Positions 52,893-62,700 of a stretch of DNA of 64,000 bases are shown one piece after another (position 1 is the stretch's first letter; every line of letters begins with the position of its first letter). The position numbers and the translations under genes are program-made. The DNA is taken from positions 1 through 64,000 of the forward strand of contig CAYVBQ010000017.1 of the NCBI GenBank assembly GCA_964449775.1, in the 5' to 3' direction. Under the pieces are notes generated by a model. The model did not search any database, had not been told where the DNA came from, and saw only the letters and a program-made list of their open reading frames with translations. Source of the DNA: Fen-1258 sp964449775. Lineage in GTDB: Bacteria > Bacteroidota > Ignavibacteria > Ignavibacteriales > Melioribacteraceae.

Positions 52893-53426
52893 ATGGAAAG
52901 AAGTTCAACAGGTGCAACAAGAAGTAGTTTCTGGGCAAATCTTTTTAAAACTCCTACTGAAAAAAGCGAACTGGAAGAAGTTTTGCTCTCGATGCCTCCT
53001 TTTCAACATCTTAATTCCAAACTCCTCAAACTTCTAATGAAAGTAATTCACAATCGTGTCTATGCTGCAAACGAATATATTTTTTTCCAAAACGATCCGG
53101 GAATTGCGTTATACATCATAATCAAAGGTGAAATATTAATCACACAAGATGAAGGAGGAGATCGTTTCGATTTAGCCATACTTGGTCATGGCGATTTCTT
53201 TGGCGAACTTGCATTATTGGATGAGGCAAAGAGATCTGCATCGGCAATTGCAATGAAAGAATCCCAATTAGCAGTGATCTTTAGACCTGACCTGGATGAG
53301 TTTGTTGAAGCATATCCCAAAGAAGGTGTAAATGTTCTTAGAGGTATTTCTACTATTGTTGCAACTCGTCTCCGGAATTTGAACCAGGATTACTTTTCAC
53401 TCTATCATAAAACTAGAATTAAATAG
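52893..53426 (+). CDS. Cyclic nucleotide-binding domain protein
   Basis: 177 residues, essentially one cNMP-binding beta-roll (about 45-165): the fold start MKVIHNRVYAANEYIFFQND and the phosphate-binding cassette FFGELALLDEAKRSASAIA, in which FGELALL and the Arg are conserved, so binding of cAMP or a relative is possible. There is no helix-turn-helix, so it is not a CRP-type regulator; it may act on other proteins. GAGG precedes the ATG. It is 11 bases from the universal stress gene. Confidence 0.88.
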   Translation: MERSSTGATRSSFWANLFKTPTEKSELEEVLLSMPPFQHLNSKLLKLLMKVIHNRVYAANEYIFFQNDPGIALYIIIKGEILITQDEGGDRFDLAILGHGDFFGELALLDEAKRSASAIAMKESQLAVIFRPDLDEFVEAYPKEGVNVLRGISTIVATRLRNLNQDYFSLYHKTRIK

Positions 53427-53437
53427 AGGAGGATAAA

Positions 53438-53911
53438 ATGGAATTCACTAAAATGATTAATAATGTATTGGCACCAATTGATTTCTCCGATTACTCAAAA
53501 AGCGCTTTGAAATATGCTGCTGAGTTCGCAAAGGAGTTCAATGCCAAATTGTATCTGATTTATGTAGTTGAGCCAATGATTTATCCAGCTGATTTCAGCA
53601 TGGGACAAATCGCAATTCCTTCTACCGACATAGATTTACATGCCCGCGCCGAAGAAGAATTAAAGAACCTCTCCAAATCAATTAATTCATCTCTAGTGGT
53701 TGAGACTATAATCAAAACGGGAAAACCATTCGTTGAGATCATAGAGACAGCAAAAGAAAAAGATATTGATTTGATCATCATAGCAACACACGGACATACG
53801 GGCGTTGAGCATCTTTTATTTGGTAGTACTGCAGAGAAAGTTGTTCGTAAAGCACCGTGCCCGGTTCTCACGTTGCGAGAACCCATAAAGGGCTTTCAGT
53901 ACAACAAATAG
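53438..53911 (+). CDS. Universal stress protein, UspA family
   Basis: 157 residues. The N-terminal strand NNVLAPIDFSDYSKSALKYA and the C-terminal ATP-binding pattern IIIATHGHTGVEHLLFGSTAEKVV split around GHTGxxxxxxGSTAEKV show an ATP-binding type USP. AGAGGAGG lies just before the ATG. It is the third of four close genes and may act with the cyclic-nucleotide-binding protein upstream. Confidence 0.94.
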   Translation: MEFTKMINNVLAPIDFSDYSKSALKYAAEFAKEFNAKLYLIYVVEPMIYPADFSMGQIAIPSTDIDLHARAEEELKNLSKSINSSLVVETIIKTGKPFVEIIETAKEKDIDLIIIATHGHTGVEHLLFGSTAEKVVRKAPCPVLTLREPIKGFQYNK

Positions 53912-53923
53912 TTTCATCAATAA

Positions 53924-54709
53924 ATGAACAAAAAAACTATCCCTAAACTGGAAGATATTCTTGCTGATAAGACATCTGGCAGTTCGGAGCTGCTGAGAGA
54001 GATAAACGTTTACTTTCTAAAAAACTTCGATAGAATTCCGAATAAGCTCAAATTAATTTCATCTCTCCAACAACATTTTCGTTCGTTTCAGAATATTCAG
54101 CGTTATTTAAAACAACTTGGGATGATAGTTCACAGTAAACAGTTGTCAGAAAAATTCTTTACTGAATTTCGCATGAAGAGTGAAACTATCTATGATAGAA
54201 TTTTTGCTAACTCTCTTCCCTACTTAAAGAATAAGAGATCAATTCTAACCATTTCGAATAGCAAAACCGTTTTCGAAATTCTTAGAAAACTGAGAACTGA
54301 AAACTGTAAACTGCTAACTGTTTCAGAATCCCGTCCAAAGTTAGAAGGAAGAATACTTGCCAAGAAATTAAATAAAGAAAAAATTAGTGTAGCGCTAATA
54401 ACAGAAGCAATGTCCGCTAGTTATGTGAGGAAGTGCGATTGTGTCATAATCGGGGCAGATACAGTGTTGAGGAATAGAAGCGTAGTCAATAAAGTAGGAA
54501 GTTTTCAATTAGCACTTCTTTGCAATTATTTCCAGAAACCATTTTATGTGATTACTGAAAAATCGAAGTTCAGCTTGAAAAATGAATTTAAGCAAATTGG
54601 AGAATCGACTGAGGAGATTTGGAAAGATGCACCAAAAGGAGTTGCAATAAAAAATATTTATTTCGAAAAAATCCCCGCATCACTCATTTCAAAAATAATA
54701 ACTGATTAA
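53924..54709 (+). CDS. eIF2B/ribose-1,5-bisphosphate isomerase-like protein
   Basis: 261 residues. The C-terminal half has the eIF2B-alpha/MtnA family pattern: VSESRPKLEGRILAKKL (about residues 128-144), CDCVIIGADTVLRNRSVVNK VGSFQLALLCNYF (about 167-200), and FYVITEKSKF. The N-terminal helical half is short and diverged, so the protein is smaller than methylthioribose-1-phosphate isomerase (about 340). It may act on a sugar phosphate, as e2b2-type R15P isomerases do; translation control is not expected in bacteria. A terminator follows. Confidence 0.8.
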   Translation: MNKKTIPKLEDILADKTSGSSELLREINVYFLKNFDRIPNKLKLISSLQQHFRSFQNIQRYLKQLGMIVHSKQLSEKFFTEFRMKSETIYDRIFANSLPYLKNKRSILTISNSKTVFEILRKLRTENCKLLTVSESRPKLEGRILAKKLNKEKISVALITEAMSASYVRKCDCVIIGADTVLRNRSVVNKVGSFQLALLCNYFQKPFYVITEKSKFSLKNEFKQIGESTEEIWKDAPKGVAIKNIYFEKIPASLISKIITD

Positions 54710-54714
54710 TAATA

Positions 54715-54739
54715 ACCCAGCAAAGAATCATTGCTGGGT
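54715..54739. terminator. Terminator after the eIF2B-like gene
   Basis: ACCCAGCAA and TTGCTGGGT form a perfect nine-base-pair stem with a seven-base loop, six bases beyond the stop codon. T-rich sequence is found on both sides, so it could serve both the plus-strand gene and the truncated minus-strand TPR gene. Confidence 0.8.
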
Positions 54740-54764
54740 AATTTCCTTCTCTAAAATCCAATTA

Positions 54765-54917
54765 TTATTTCATTTGAATAGTATTTTGATCGAGTTGCTT
54801 TACCAATTGAGCCGCTAAATGACCGACTTCAGATTGAGGATATTTATTAGCCAAATCTTGCCAGATTGCTTTTGCTTTTTTCTCATCGCCTTTAGCTTGT
54901 GCTAGTCCGGCGGTCTT
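54765..54917 (-). pseudogene. 3' fragment of a TPR-protein gene
   Basis: On the minus strand the frame ending at the TAA of 54765 reads KTAGLAQAKGDEKKAKAIWQ, DLANKYPQSEVGHLAAQLVK, QLDQNTIQMK. This is the last repeat and tail of a tetratricopeptide-repeat protein (AKAIWxxLxxxYPxS). Upstream the frame meets a TAG within about 45 bases and has no start codon. The protein sequence ends where a tRNA-Ser-like segment begins, so the larger 5' part of the gene is missing. Confidence 0.65.
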
Positions 54918-54948
54918 GAAAACCGTTAAGGATGTAAGTCCTTCGGAG
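54909..54948 (+). pseudogene. Internal fragment of a tRNA-Ser (TGA) gene
   Basis: The plus strand reads GGCGGTCTTGAAAACCGTTA, then AGGATGTAAGTCCTTCGGAG. That is the anticodon arm of tRNA-Ser with anticodon TGA (stem CGGTC/..ACCG) followed by the long variable arm (AAGGATGTAAGTCCTT). The acceptor stem, D arm and T arm are all absent: before it lies the TPR gene fragment, after it unrelated AT-rich sequence. It shares about nine bases with the TPR reading frame at the junction. Confidence 0.7.
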
Positions 54949-55162
54949 TGAGGCTATATAACTGGTAATTTTATAGATTTATTACTGCCCATTCGTGTAG
55001 TGCGCAAAGAAAAAAATGTATTTAACTTCTTGTAAGTTAGATAATTAGAAGATAACTTCTAATACTTAATCAATTTAATTAATTAAATAAGGGCAGATAC
55101 TTCAACAAAGATTCTAATTCAACAATTATTTATAACTCTCAAAAACAACATAGGAGGCTTTA

Positions 55163-56830
55163 ATGAAAAGATTATCATACCTTGTATTGTTTTTCTCATT
55201 GCTGCTTGTAATTCAAGTTCAAGCACAATTATTTACACGCACAGCAGAGATCAAAGAGCCCTCTGGTAAAGAGGTTGGTGGTTTTGGTAATATAATTGCC
55301 GGAGTAGATTTTGACAAAGATGGAAAACCAGAAATTTATGCATGCAACACAAATGCAGTTGATCGCGATTACGAGTTAATTCCAAGGATCTATAAATTTG
55401 AATGGAATAAAACAACGTCAAAATGGGATTCTGTTTGGTCGGCTACTGCACCTATCGCTACACAAAATACATGGCCAGCTTTAACATGGGGAGATACAGA
55501 TAAAGACGGCAGACCGGAGATTTATTGGGGGATAGTTAATGCTACTGTCCCAGCAGTTGGCGGAACATATAAAGATGTTCCAAGAATTTTGGTTTATGAA
55601 TATCCAAATGATGGAAGTAATAATATGGGAGTTTCTGATGGTCTTGGTGGTTTTATGCCAAATGCTTCCACTAGTATACTTCCTTATGTTCCCGCGGCTC
55701 CTTTAAATATAAGACCTATTAAATTTGTTATCGCTGATCCGGATGCTGATGGCAAGGATGAATTAATCTTTTCTGACCGTCAGGGTACAATGCATCTTGG
55801 TGTTCTATCTGTTGATAATATACCCAATTTAGGCGGTGGTACTGAAAAATGGACTCTTGAATATAATGGAACTGGTATTGCTGCATATGGTACTTCCAGT
55901 AAATATGATGTAGCTGTTCTTAATAATATTATATATGCTTTTGATTCCGGTGGTAAAGTTTACGGAATTAAATATGCAAACGGCGCTTGGCAAGCACCAA
56001 AAGTACAAACAAGCATGACTGCTATAGGTTCTTTTAAAGGAACTAAAGTTGTAGACATCAACAAGGATGGGACGAAGGAAATTTTAATGGCTGATTGGTT
56101 TACGAATACAAAAGGAGCTGGTGCAAAAGTATGGTTATTACAACAATTTGCTGACACTCTTAAAGCCACTGCGTTAGTTGATCTGGAGCCGCTCGGCGCC
56201 GTTCGTTTAAATGGTGCAGATGCCGGCGATGTTGATGGAAATGGTAAATTGGATTTCATTTGTGGATCTAGAAATGATGCAAATAACAGCAGAAGAAAAC
56301 CACTGTTTAGAGTTGAGTACCAAGGGGGAGATATTACTTTAGCTGCTAGTTATACTGCTTCTGTTATTGATTCGGCTTATGGAACAAAAACAGGAGATCT
56401 AGATGTTATAGCAGTTGCGAATGTTGACGGGGATCCAGAAGATGAAATAATCTACACTCAAGGTTATCCAAGAACTGATGTCACCAATGACAGAATGCCA
56501 CTAATTGTTTTAGATAAAAAATTCACATTGCTTTCAGTCGAAAAAGTAAACGATGCAATTCCGACACAATTCTTCCTTGAGCAAAATTATCCAAATCCAT
56601 TTAATCCAACTACTCAAATTAAATTTGGAATTACTGAAGCTTCCAATATTGAGTTAACAGTATTTGATATTCTTGGAAGAGAAATTGCGGTTTTAATCAA
56701 CAAAGAATATTTAGCTGCCGGATCATACAATGTAAAATTCAGTGCAGGAAATCTTGCAAGCGGAATTTATATTTATAAATTAACTGCCGGCAATCTTACA
56801 GTTTCAAAAAAAATGCAATTGCTCAAGTAA
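55163..56830 (+). CDS. FG-GAP repeat surface protein with T9SS sorting domain
   Basis: A 555-residue exported protein. It has a signal peptide (MKRLSYLVLFFSLLLVIQVQ, cleaved after QAQ) and about six FG-GAP/VCBS-like blades, each with a calcium-type loop (DFDKDGKPEIY, DTDKDGRPEIY, DPDADGKDELIF, DINKDGTKEIL, DVDGNGKLDF, NVDGDPEDEI). The C-terminal 80 residues (from FFLEQNYPNPFNPTT, ending VSKKMQLLK) are a type A sorting domain for the type IX secretion system. It is expected on the cell surface or released. AGGAGG precedes the ATG. Confidence 0.92.
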   Translation: MKRLSYLVLFFSLLLVIQVQAQLFTRTAEIKEPSGKEVGGFGNIIAGVDFDKDGKPEIYACNTNAVDRDYELIPRIYKFEWNKTTSKWDSVWSATAPIATQNTWPALTWGDTDKDGRPEIYWGIVNATVPAVGGTYKDVPRILVYEYPNDGSNNMGVSDGLGGFMPNASTSILPYVPAAPLNIRPIKFVIADPDADGKDELIFSDRQGTMHLGVLSVDNIPNLGGGTEKWTLEYNGTGIAAYGTSSKYDVAVLNNIIYAFDSGGKVYGIKYANGAWQAPKVQTSMTAIGSFKGTKVVDINKDGTKEILMADWFTNTKGAGAKVWLLQQFADTLKATALVDLEPLGAVRLNGADAGDVDGNGKLDFICGSRNDANNSRRKPLFRVEYQGGDITLAASYTASVIDSAYGTKTGDLDVIAVANVDGDPEDEIIYTQGYPRTDVTNDRMPLIVLDKKFTLLSVEKVNDAIPTQFFLEQNYPNPFNPTTQIKFGITEASNIELTVFDILGREIAVLINKEYLAAGSYNVKFSAGNLASGIYIYKLTAGNLTVSKKMQLLK

Positions 56831-56846
56831 TTTAGTAGATGTTTAT

Positions 56847-56915
56847 AAGGGTTATCAGTATTTGTTTGTAAGCAATTTTTTAAAGAATAAATATTCTGAT
56901 AACCCTTTTCATTTT
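56847..56915 (+). terminator. Terminator after the FG-GAP gene
   Basis: AAGGGTTATCAG (56847-56858) pairs with CTGATAACCCTT (56896-56907), extended by AGTATTT/AAATATT, and is followed by TTCATTTTT. The loop is about 20 bases. It separates the FG-GAP gene from the receptor gene at 57010, so the two need not share a transcript. Confidence 0.8.
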
Positions 56916-57009
56916 TATTCAATTGTAATTAGATTAAGATCGTTTTGCAATCCTGCATTGCAGTGCATAATTCGATTATCATACATTTAATTTTGCTACT
57001 GAGGTAACG

Positions 57010-59751
57010 ATGAAAAAACTGTTACTATTTTTTACTCTTTTCCATTCAATTACTCTCTTTCTTTTTAGAATTCAAGTTTATGCTGGCGTTACCGGAAAAA
57101 TTGCCGGAAAAGTTACCGATGCGGAGACAAGAGAGGAGCTGATTGGTATTAATATTCTTATAGAAGGAACATCTTTAGGCGCCGCTACAAATATTGATGG
57201 TACTTATGTTATAAATAATATAGAACCCGGAGTATATTCTTTAATTTTCAGCGGCGTTGGTTATCAAAAAAAGATGATCACAAATGTGAGAGTATCAAGT
57301 GATTTTACTACAAGAATTGATGTTCAACTTTTGGCAGAAGCAATTAATTTGGAAACTATTGTAGTACAAGCAGAGAGACCTCTGATTAGAAAAGATTTAA
57401 CATCTTCCCAAACATCAATAGATGAATCACAAATTAAATCTTTACCGGTTGAAAATATCAGTCAAATACTATCACTGCAAGCTGGTATAACTAAAGGTTC
57501 AAGCGGAGAGTTACACATCCGCGGAGGAAGATCAACCGAAATTGCATACAATGTTAATGGTGTTTCTGCAATAAACCCATATGATTTTGGCAGAACAGTA
57601 CAAATTTCAACAAATGCCATTCAAGAACTTTCAGTTGTTAGCGGTACTTTTAATGCTGAATATGGTAACGCGCTAAGCGGTGTTGTTAATACAATAACCA
57701 AAGAAGGTGGTTCAAAATATAAAGGAACATTAACTTATTACACCGGTGATTATATAAGTTCTGCTAAAGATATCTTTTATAATATTGATAAAGTTAATCC
57801 TATAAATAATCAGGTTTTTGAAGGAACGTTTGGCGGACCAATTCCTTTATTGGAAGATAATTTTTCTTTTTTCTTTTCCGGAAGATATAACAATGATAAA
57901 GGATATTTATATGGGATAAGACAGCATACGGTTTTTGATTCGCTTTCCAGAGACCCGTTGCGTGCAGATGTATTATATCTTGCTCAAACGGGAGATAATT
58001 CGATTATATCAATGAATCCGAATGAAGATCTAAATACTAGTGCAAAGATTACATACAAACCAATATCTAACATTAAAATTAATTATGATGTTGTCTATTC
58101 GAACTCGAAGTACCAATCTTATGCTCACGATTATAAATATAACCCCGATGCAAATTATAAGAGGTTTCAATGGGGAATAATAAACTCATTGGAATACAGA
58201 CATGCAATTAGCAACACAACTTTTTTTTCGTTAAAAGGATCATACAACATTTATGATTTTAAAAGGTATTTGTTTCCGTTACTCGACGCTTCCGTGAGTG
58301 AAGTATCTTATCATCCGGGTATGAGTTTGGGTGGTCTGCATGCAGATCCAAGATATCAACCTGAAGATAAAAACGACGGCTACAGCAGCTACACATTTAT
58401 TTCAGGCGGCACCCAGCCTGAACATTTTTATCAACGCTCTTACACTTCAGAAGTTAAGTTTGATATTACTAGTCAGGTTACAAACCAGCATGAAGTTAAG
58501 TTTGGTTTAAAAAGTAAGTGGGATACAATGGATTTTGTTTTCTTTGAGGTGTTAAGAAACAGGAATAATTATTTGATTCCCACTATTCCAGATCCTAATA
58601 ATCAAAAGGGTTCAATAGATATTTATTCACGTTCTCCAAAACAATTTTCCGGTTATCTTCAGGATAAAATGGAATTTGAGAGTATGATTCTTAACGCGGG
58701 GTTAAGATTGGATTATTTTAATGCCAATGCAGTTTACGCTCCTGATCCTTTCAAACCAACTGAGAATCTTACTAATGCTGAAGGAAAACTTACTATTAGT
58801 CCCCGACTTGGTATTTCGTTCCCTATCACCGATCAGGGAATAATACATTTTTCTTACGGTCATTTTTATCAATTGCCACCATATAGATATTTATATAGTA
58901 ATCCGGAATTTGAAGACATTGCAGCTGAGCCTGCATACGGCAACGCAAATCTTAATCCCGAAAAAACCGTTACCTACGAAGTTGGGTTACAGCAGCAATT
59001 AAATGAATCTCTTGCTTTTAACATAACAGGATTCTATAAAGATGTCCGTGATCTTTTGGCAATTCAACAAATAAGAATTAGCAGTAACTCCATTTACCAA
59101 AAATATGTAAACAAAGATTACGGCAATATAAAAGGAATTACATTTTCTCTAACAAAAAGAAAATTGCCCAACGATCTTTTTAGCGCCTCACTGGATTATA
59201 CTTTTCAGGTTGCCGAAGGAAATGAAACCGGTTCAGATGCTTTCTTTATCGATTTACAATCCGGCAGGCAAAGCGAAAAAATTCCTGTGCCTTTGAGTTG
59301 GGATCAGACCCATACTTTGAATGGTGTTATTTCATTTGGAGGAACCAAAGATTGGAACATTACAATTACAGCTTCTCTATCATCCGGACTTCCATATTCA
59401 CCTATACTTTATGAGCAGCAGATTTATTTGAGGTCAAACAGCGGAAGAAAACCATTTTATGCAAATGCAGATTTATTATGTGATAAATCCTTCTCAATTG
59501 CTAATAACACAACCGTAACAGTATTTCTAAAAGTATTCAACTTATTTGATACTCAAAATGAACGGTTCGTTTACGATGACACCGGCAGAGCTATTTATTC
59601 TTTAGAAGAAACAAAGGGCGGTCCGCAGGCTACAAATCTAATTTCCGAAAAATATCCCGGCATTAAATCTGCGGCTGAATACTTCAACAGACCTAATTAC
59701 TACTCGGCACCAAGAGAAGTAAGAATTGGTCTTACTTTAGAGTTCCAATGA
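57010..59751 (+). CDS. TonB-dependent outer-membrane receptor
   Basis: 913 residues. A signal peptide ends near VYAG; residues 30-100 are a carboxypeptidase-regulatory-like domain (GKIAGKVTDAETREELIGIN; GTYVINNIEPGVYSLIFSGVG). Then comes the plug (DLTSSQTSIDESQIKSLPVE; GELHIRGGRSTEIAYNVNGV) and a barrel to the end (PREVRIGLTLEFQ). This is the CarbopepD-plug-barrel plan of SusC-like and related receptors, but no SusD gene follows. The ligand is unknown. It is followed 18 bases later by the large calcium-repeat protein. Confidence 0.93.
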   Translation: MKKLLLFFTLFHSITLFLFRIQVYAGVTGKIAGKVTDAETREELIGINILIEGTSLGAATNIDGTYVINNIEPGVYSLIFSGVGYQKKMITNVRVSSDFTTRIDVQLLAEAINLETIVVQAERPLIRKDLTSSQTSIDESQIKSLPVENISQILSLQAGITKGSSGELHIRGGRSTEIAYNVNGVSAINPYDFGRTVQISTNAIQELSVVSGTFNAEYGNALSGVVNTITKEGGSKYKGTLTYYTGDYISSAKDIFYNIDKVNPINNQVFEGTFGGPIPLLEDNFSFFFSGRYNNDKGYLYGIRQHTVFDSLSRDPLRADVLYLAQTGDNSIISMNPNEDLNTSAKITYKPISNIKINYDVVYSNSKYQSYAHDYKYNPDANYKRFQWGIINSLEYRHAISNTTFFSLKGSYNIYDFKRYLFPLLDASVSEVSYHPGMSLGGLHADPRYQPEDKNDGYSSYTFISGGTQPEHFYQRSYTSEVKFDITSQVTNQHEVKFGLKSKWDTMDFVFFEVLRNRNNYLIPTIPDPNNQKGSIDIYSRSPKQFSGYLQDKMEFESMILNAGLRLDYFNANAVYAPDPFKPTENLTNAEGKLTISPRLGISFPITDQGIIHFSYGHFYQLPPYRYLYSNPEFEDIAAEPAYGNANLNPEKTVTYEVGLQQQLNESLAFNITGFYKDVRDLLAIQQIRISSNSIYQKYVNKDYGNIKGITFSLTKRKLPNDLFSASLDYTFQVAEGNETGSDAFFIDLQSGRQSEKIPVPLSWDQTHTLNGVISFGGTKDWNITITASLSSGLPYSPILYEQQIYLRSNSGRKPFYANADLLCDKSFSIANNTTVTVFLKVFNLFDTQNERFVYDDTGRAIYSLEETKGGPQATNLISEKYPGIKSAAEYFNRPNYYSAPREVRIGLTLEFQ

Positions 59752-59769
59752 AATTTATGGAGTAACAAC

Positions 59770-62700
59770 ATGCTTGGAAAAAAAATAATTTATCTTAGCT
59801 TAATTCTTTGTGTTTTTCCACTTCTGGTTGAATCAAGTTTTGCACAATCGGAATCGGTAAAGCAGAGAAGGCTAATTGAGCACCAGGCTGTAAAAGACCT
59901 ATTAAATTCTAAGTTGTCAACTTCACCAATTAACGTAAGCAATACAGGTTCCAGTGAAGAAAAGTACTCGCTTAAAAATTTATTTAAAACAAAAGGCAAT
60001 GCTGATCGAAAATCATTCTTTATGAATGGAAATAATGTCTCTGTTGAAATTGAAAACTATGGAGGAATAGCGCCGGGTTATGGAGGGATTAGAGAAATTA
60101 CAAATCTAATTTGGCGTGATGCACCATATATTTTCCAATTCTGTCCTATTGTAGGCGCATCAGTTGTTGATTCAACTGGTGTTAGGAAACATATTATAAC
60201 CGATGCCATGAATGATTACGATAGAGCTGGTTTAAGAGAGATTGATCCAGCAACCGGTTTTAAATGGCAATGGCAACCATTACCAGGTTATGCAGATCCC
60301 AACCAAAATTACATTGCCTCAAATCCGGCTTTCGATTCTGACCGCGATGGTAAACCTGATAGCTGGCCAAGAGAATGGTATAATGAGAGATTAGGACAAT
60401 ACGTTTGGCCCGGTTATTTGGTTCAAGGTGAAAACAATGCCGATCTTGAAGCTTACTGGGCAATGGATGACCGCGATAACAAAGAGTTTGGTTATTACCC
60501 ATTTCAAAATGATAAATCACGAAAGGGATTAGGAGTTCAGATTGATGGCAGAGCTTTTCAATGGAGTAATTCATTAGCTTCAAATGCTGTCTTCTTCGTT
60601 TGGTCAATAACAAATGTAAGCGATAAAAACTTAGATACCGTAATGTTTGGTATTTACGGCGATCCCGACATTGGTGGTGCAGACAACAAAGATGATAATG
60701 GACTTTTTATTTCACCGTTCAATACATCAATACCACTTTACTCTCGCAACATGGTTTATTTTTTCGATCCAGATAAAACTGGTGATGCTGGGAGAAGGTT
60801 GGGTTATTTAGGATGTAAATTTTTAGAGTCTCCCGGAAATCCTAATGACGGTATCGATAATGATGGTGATGGTTTGATTGATGAAAGGCAGGATAATAAT
60901 ATTGATGAAGATGGCGATTGGAACCCCGACACCGATGATGTGGGAAAAGATGGAATTCCAAATACAGGTGATATTGGTGAAAAAGATGGAATTCCAACAT
61001 TAGGAAACCGGTTATCAGACGGGAGACCTGATCCTTTACAACCCGGTGAGCCAAATTTTGGTTATACCGATCTTGATGAGTCAGATCAGATTGGTTTAAC
61101 AAGTTTTAAGAGTTCTCAGTGGGCAACAGATTTAAGAATTGCTTATGATGAAGATGTTTGGAATGCAACGAAACCCGGAAGTTTCAGTGAGATTACACAA
61201 AATGAAGATATCGTTTTCATTTTTAGTTCCGGATACATTTCTCTTAAACCAGGTGAGACAAAAAGAATATCGATGGCATTTCTGTTTGGTGAAGACTTAG
61301 ACGATCTTTTAACTACTGCTGAAACGGTTCAAAATATTTATAATAAAAATTATCGATTCTTTAGACCTCCGAGTCTTCCAAAAGTAACCGCTATCCCAGA
61401 CGATAAAAAAGTTACCTTATTTTGGGATTCAAATTCAGAAAGAAGTATTGACCCAATAACCGGAAATGATTTTGAGGGTTACGCTATTTATAGAAGTACC
61501 CGCCCCGATTTTGCAGATGTTCAAAAAGTTACTGATGGTAAAGGATCAAAATTCTTATATGAACCATTAAAGGATTTGAAAGGCTTTGATGCCAAATGGG
61601 ATCTGCGCAATGATTGGAAGGGATATCATCCGGTTCCTTATTTAGGAAGAGGATTAATGTATTATCTCGGAGACAATTCGGGATTAGTTCATACTTTTGT
61701 CGATTCCAATGAAGTTAGAAACGGACAAACTTATTATTATGCCGTTGTCGCTTACGACCATGGTGATTCACTCGGCATTCCTCCTTCTGAAACAACAAAG
61801 AAGATTTCTTCAGACCCAATTTCAAGCAAGTTAATTTTTGATGATAACACAGTACAAGTAATTCCGGGTCCAAGAGCAGGCGGTTACAACCGGCCAGGAA
61901 TTAATTCTACCGATGTGCTGCATACCGGAGGAATTGCTAATGGAGATATGAATTTCAAAATTATAAATGATCTTAATGTTAAAGGTGATAAATATACTCT
62001 TACATTTAAGGATACTTTGTATTCGGCGAGTAAAGCCACATTAGCAAAAAATTATTCTGTAACCGGTGAAAAAACCACAAAAGAATCTTTCTATTTGTAC
62101 GGAACTAAATTTGCTAATCTTTCAAAGAGTCATTTGATTAATGATCCTTCTTTGCAAGTAACTGACAAGTCCGGAAAAGTATTTAAGAGTGGTCTCGATT
62201 ACGAAATAAACCTTGAAAAAGGAAGCATAAAAAGAACAGATAAAAGTTCTATGCTTGAAGCTACAGAATATTTTATTACTTATAGAAATTATGGTATCTA
62301 TCAAAGTCAGGCGTTAAATGGGGAAGATTCAAATCCTATTTTTGATGGAATTCTAATTCAGGTGAAAGATAATCCGGCACTAATCTTCGATGAAAATAAA
62401 TCCAAGTGGTCATCTGGTATAGATCTGCCATTCAAATTTTATTTAAGACCCGCTGGTAGTCCAAAAGCAGAACCCGCTGATTATATAATCACATTCTCTG
62501 ATAAAAATATTTCAACAGCAAAGAAATTTGTACTGGGAAAAGGGTTCATAGACATTCCGGTTAAGTATAAGGTAGAAGATGTTACTTCCGGTGTCCCGAT
62601 TGTTGTTGTTACTAATTTACAAGAATTAGCAGCTTCCAACGATTCATCATGGACTGTGGGAGAAGAGATAGTCTTCTATAAAACGGGCTCACCCGGAGGA

